DNA from: JAWKHR01 sp041394725
GTDB taxonomy: Bacteria; Acidobacteriota; Vicinamibacteria; Vicinamibacterales; SCN-69-37
Assembly: GCA_041394725.1 (NCBI GenBank)
Contig: JAWKHR010000074.1
Span: 1-23,061, forward strand
Direction of reading: 5' to 3'
DNA length: 23,061 nucleotides
The position numbers and the translations under genes were made by a program. The notes below the pieces were generated by a model. That model saw only the letters and a list, made by a program, of their open reading frames with translations. It did not search any database and was not told the DNA's origin. Positions within the stretch are counted from its first letter, which is position 1; each line of letters starts with the position of its first letter. Below, piece after piece: positions 22,896-23,061 of the stretch.

Positions 22896-22902
22896 GGCAG
22901 AA

Positions 22903-22908
22903 ATCATA
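22903..22908 (-). promoter_or_regulatory. -10 of moaE-moaD-prfA-prmC, leaderless type
   Basis: TATGAT on the minus strand ends 7 bases (TTCTGCC) before the GTG at 22895. It is the same hexamer as at the SDR gene. No convincing -35 hexamer was found at the normal spacing. Confidence 0.55.
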
Positions 22909-22970
22909 GTCTCAGTTTCCCACGGCAGGCCCGGGGGGTGTCGCGCTGCATTCGTCGTCCACGGTTTCAC

Positions 22971-22997
22971 CATGCAGGACATGCAGGACATGCAGGG
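22971..22997. repeat. 9-bp tandem repeat, three copies
   Basis: CATGCAGGA occurs three times end to end, the last with G in place of the final A. If translated from the first ATG on + it gives Met-Gln-Asp twice and then Met-Gln-Gly. Confidence 0.85.
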
Positions 22998-23061
22998 TGC
23001 CGTGGGCGCATCAATACGGTCGGCCTGGCGGCGGGCCTTGCTCGCCGACCGGCCCGTCGGG
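22972..23061 (+). CDS. possible start of a divergent gene (cut by window edge)
   Basis: From the first ATG of the 9-base repeat a frame stays open for 30 codons to the end of the window (MQDMQDMQGAVGASIRSAWR onward, Arg/Ala-rich). Three ATGs in the repeat could serve as starts. No ribosome site and no TANNNT hexamer precede it at leaderless spacing, and 30 codons in GC-rich DNA can be open by chance. The family is not recognised. Confidence 0.3.
   Translation, partial: MQDMQDMQGAVGASIRSAWRRALLADRPVG

Overview
The window is about 70% GC and almost fully coding: roughly 21 genes, with only one intergenic stretch over 300 bases. It looks like a chromosomal segment of a Gram-negative member of the Acidobacteriota, probably of the Vicinamibacteria type. 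That placement is an inference. It rests on an outer-membrane porin, two lipoproteins, a DUF1800/DUF1501 pair, two large BNR-propeller secreted proteins, and two small secreted proteins of the 'PFPFxAGxxxYPAGxYTL' kind. No phage, transposon, CRISPR array, rRNA or tRNA was found.

Layout. 1-1557 (-): N-terminal half of isoleucyl-tRNA synthetase, cut by the window edge. 1595-3190 (+): HAD hydrolase, then an ankyrin-repeat lipoprotein. 3191-3557: non-coding island with two mixed 7-bp repeat types. 3558-7356 (+): DUF1800 protein, Tat-exported DUF1501 protein and a porin, a tight three-gene operon. 7359-12264 (-): a 1061-aa secreted BNR propeller protein followed after 4 bases by a DEAD-box RNA helicase with a DbpA-type C-terminal domain. 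12385-14742 (+): a shorter, divergently transcribed paralogue of the propeller protein. 14758-15453 (-): short-chain dehydrogenase. 15527-16265 (-): toxin-antitoxin pair (ribbon-helix-helix antitoxin, PIN toxin). 16343-18626 (-): SGNH/GDSL hydrolase, then a Big_2 plus beta-helix lipoprotein. 18874-20236: two 152-aa secreted paralogues on + flanking a HIT-family gene on -. 20222-22895 (-): moaE-moaD-prfA-prmC, tightly spaced or overlapping. 22972-23061 (+): possible start of another gene.

The most general signal is in the promoters. At least six genes have a TANNNT hexamer ending only 6-8 bases before an ATG or GTG. That predicts transcripts starting at or within a base or two of the start codon, i.e. 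leaderless mRNAs. These genes lack a usable Shine-Dalgarno sequence, while other genes here (GDSL hydrolase, DUF1800, DUF1501, the small secreted paralogues) have good ones. The promoter hexamer also settles several start-codon choices.

Other points worth a second look: a MoaD whose Gly-Gly is followed by three extra residues; an AT-rich inverted repeat over the toxin-antitoxin promoter; the duplicated leader of the two small secreted paralogues; the repeat island at 3249-3345; and the divergent BNR pair. No clearly new defence or metabolic system was found. The window is mostly housekeeping genes plus exported proteins of unknown role.
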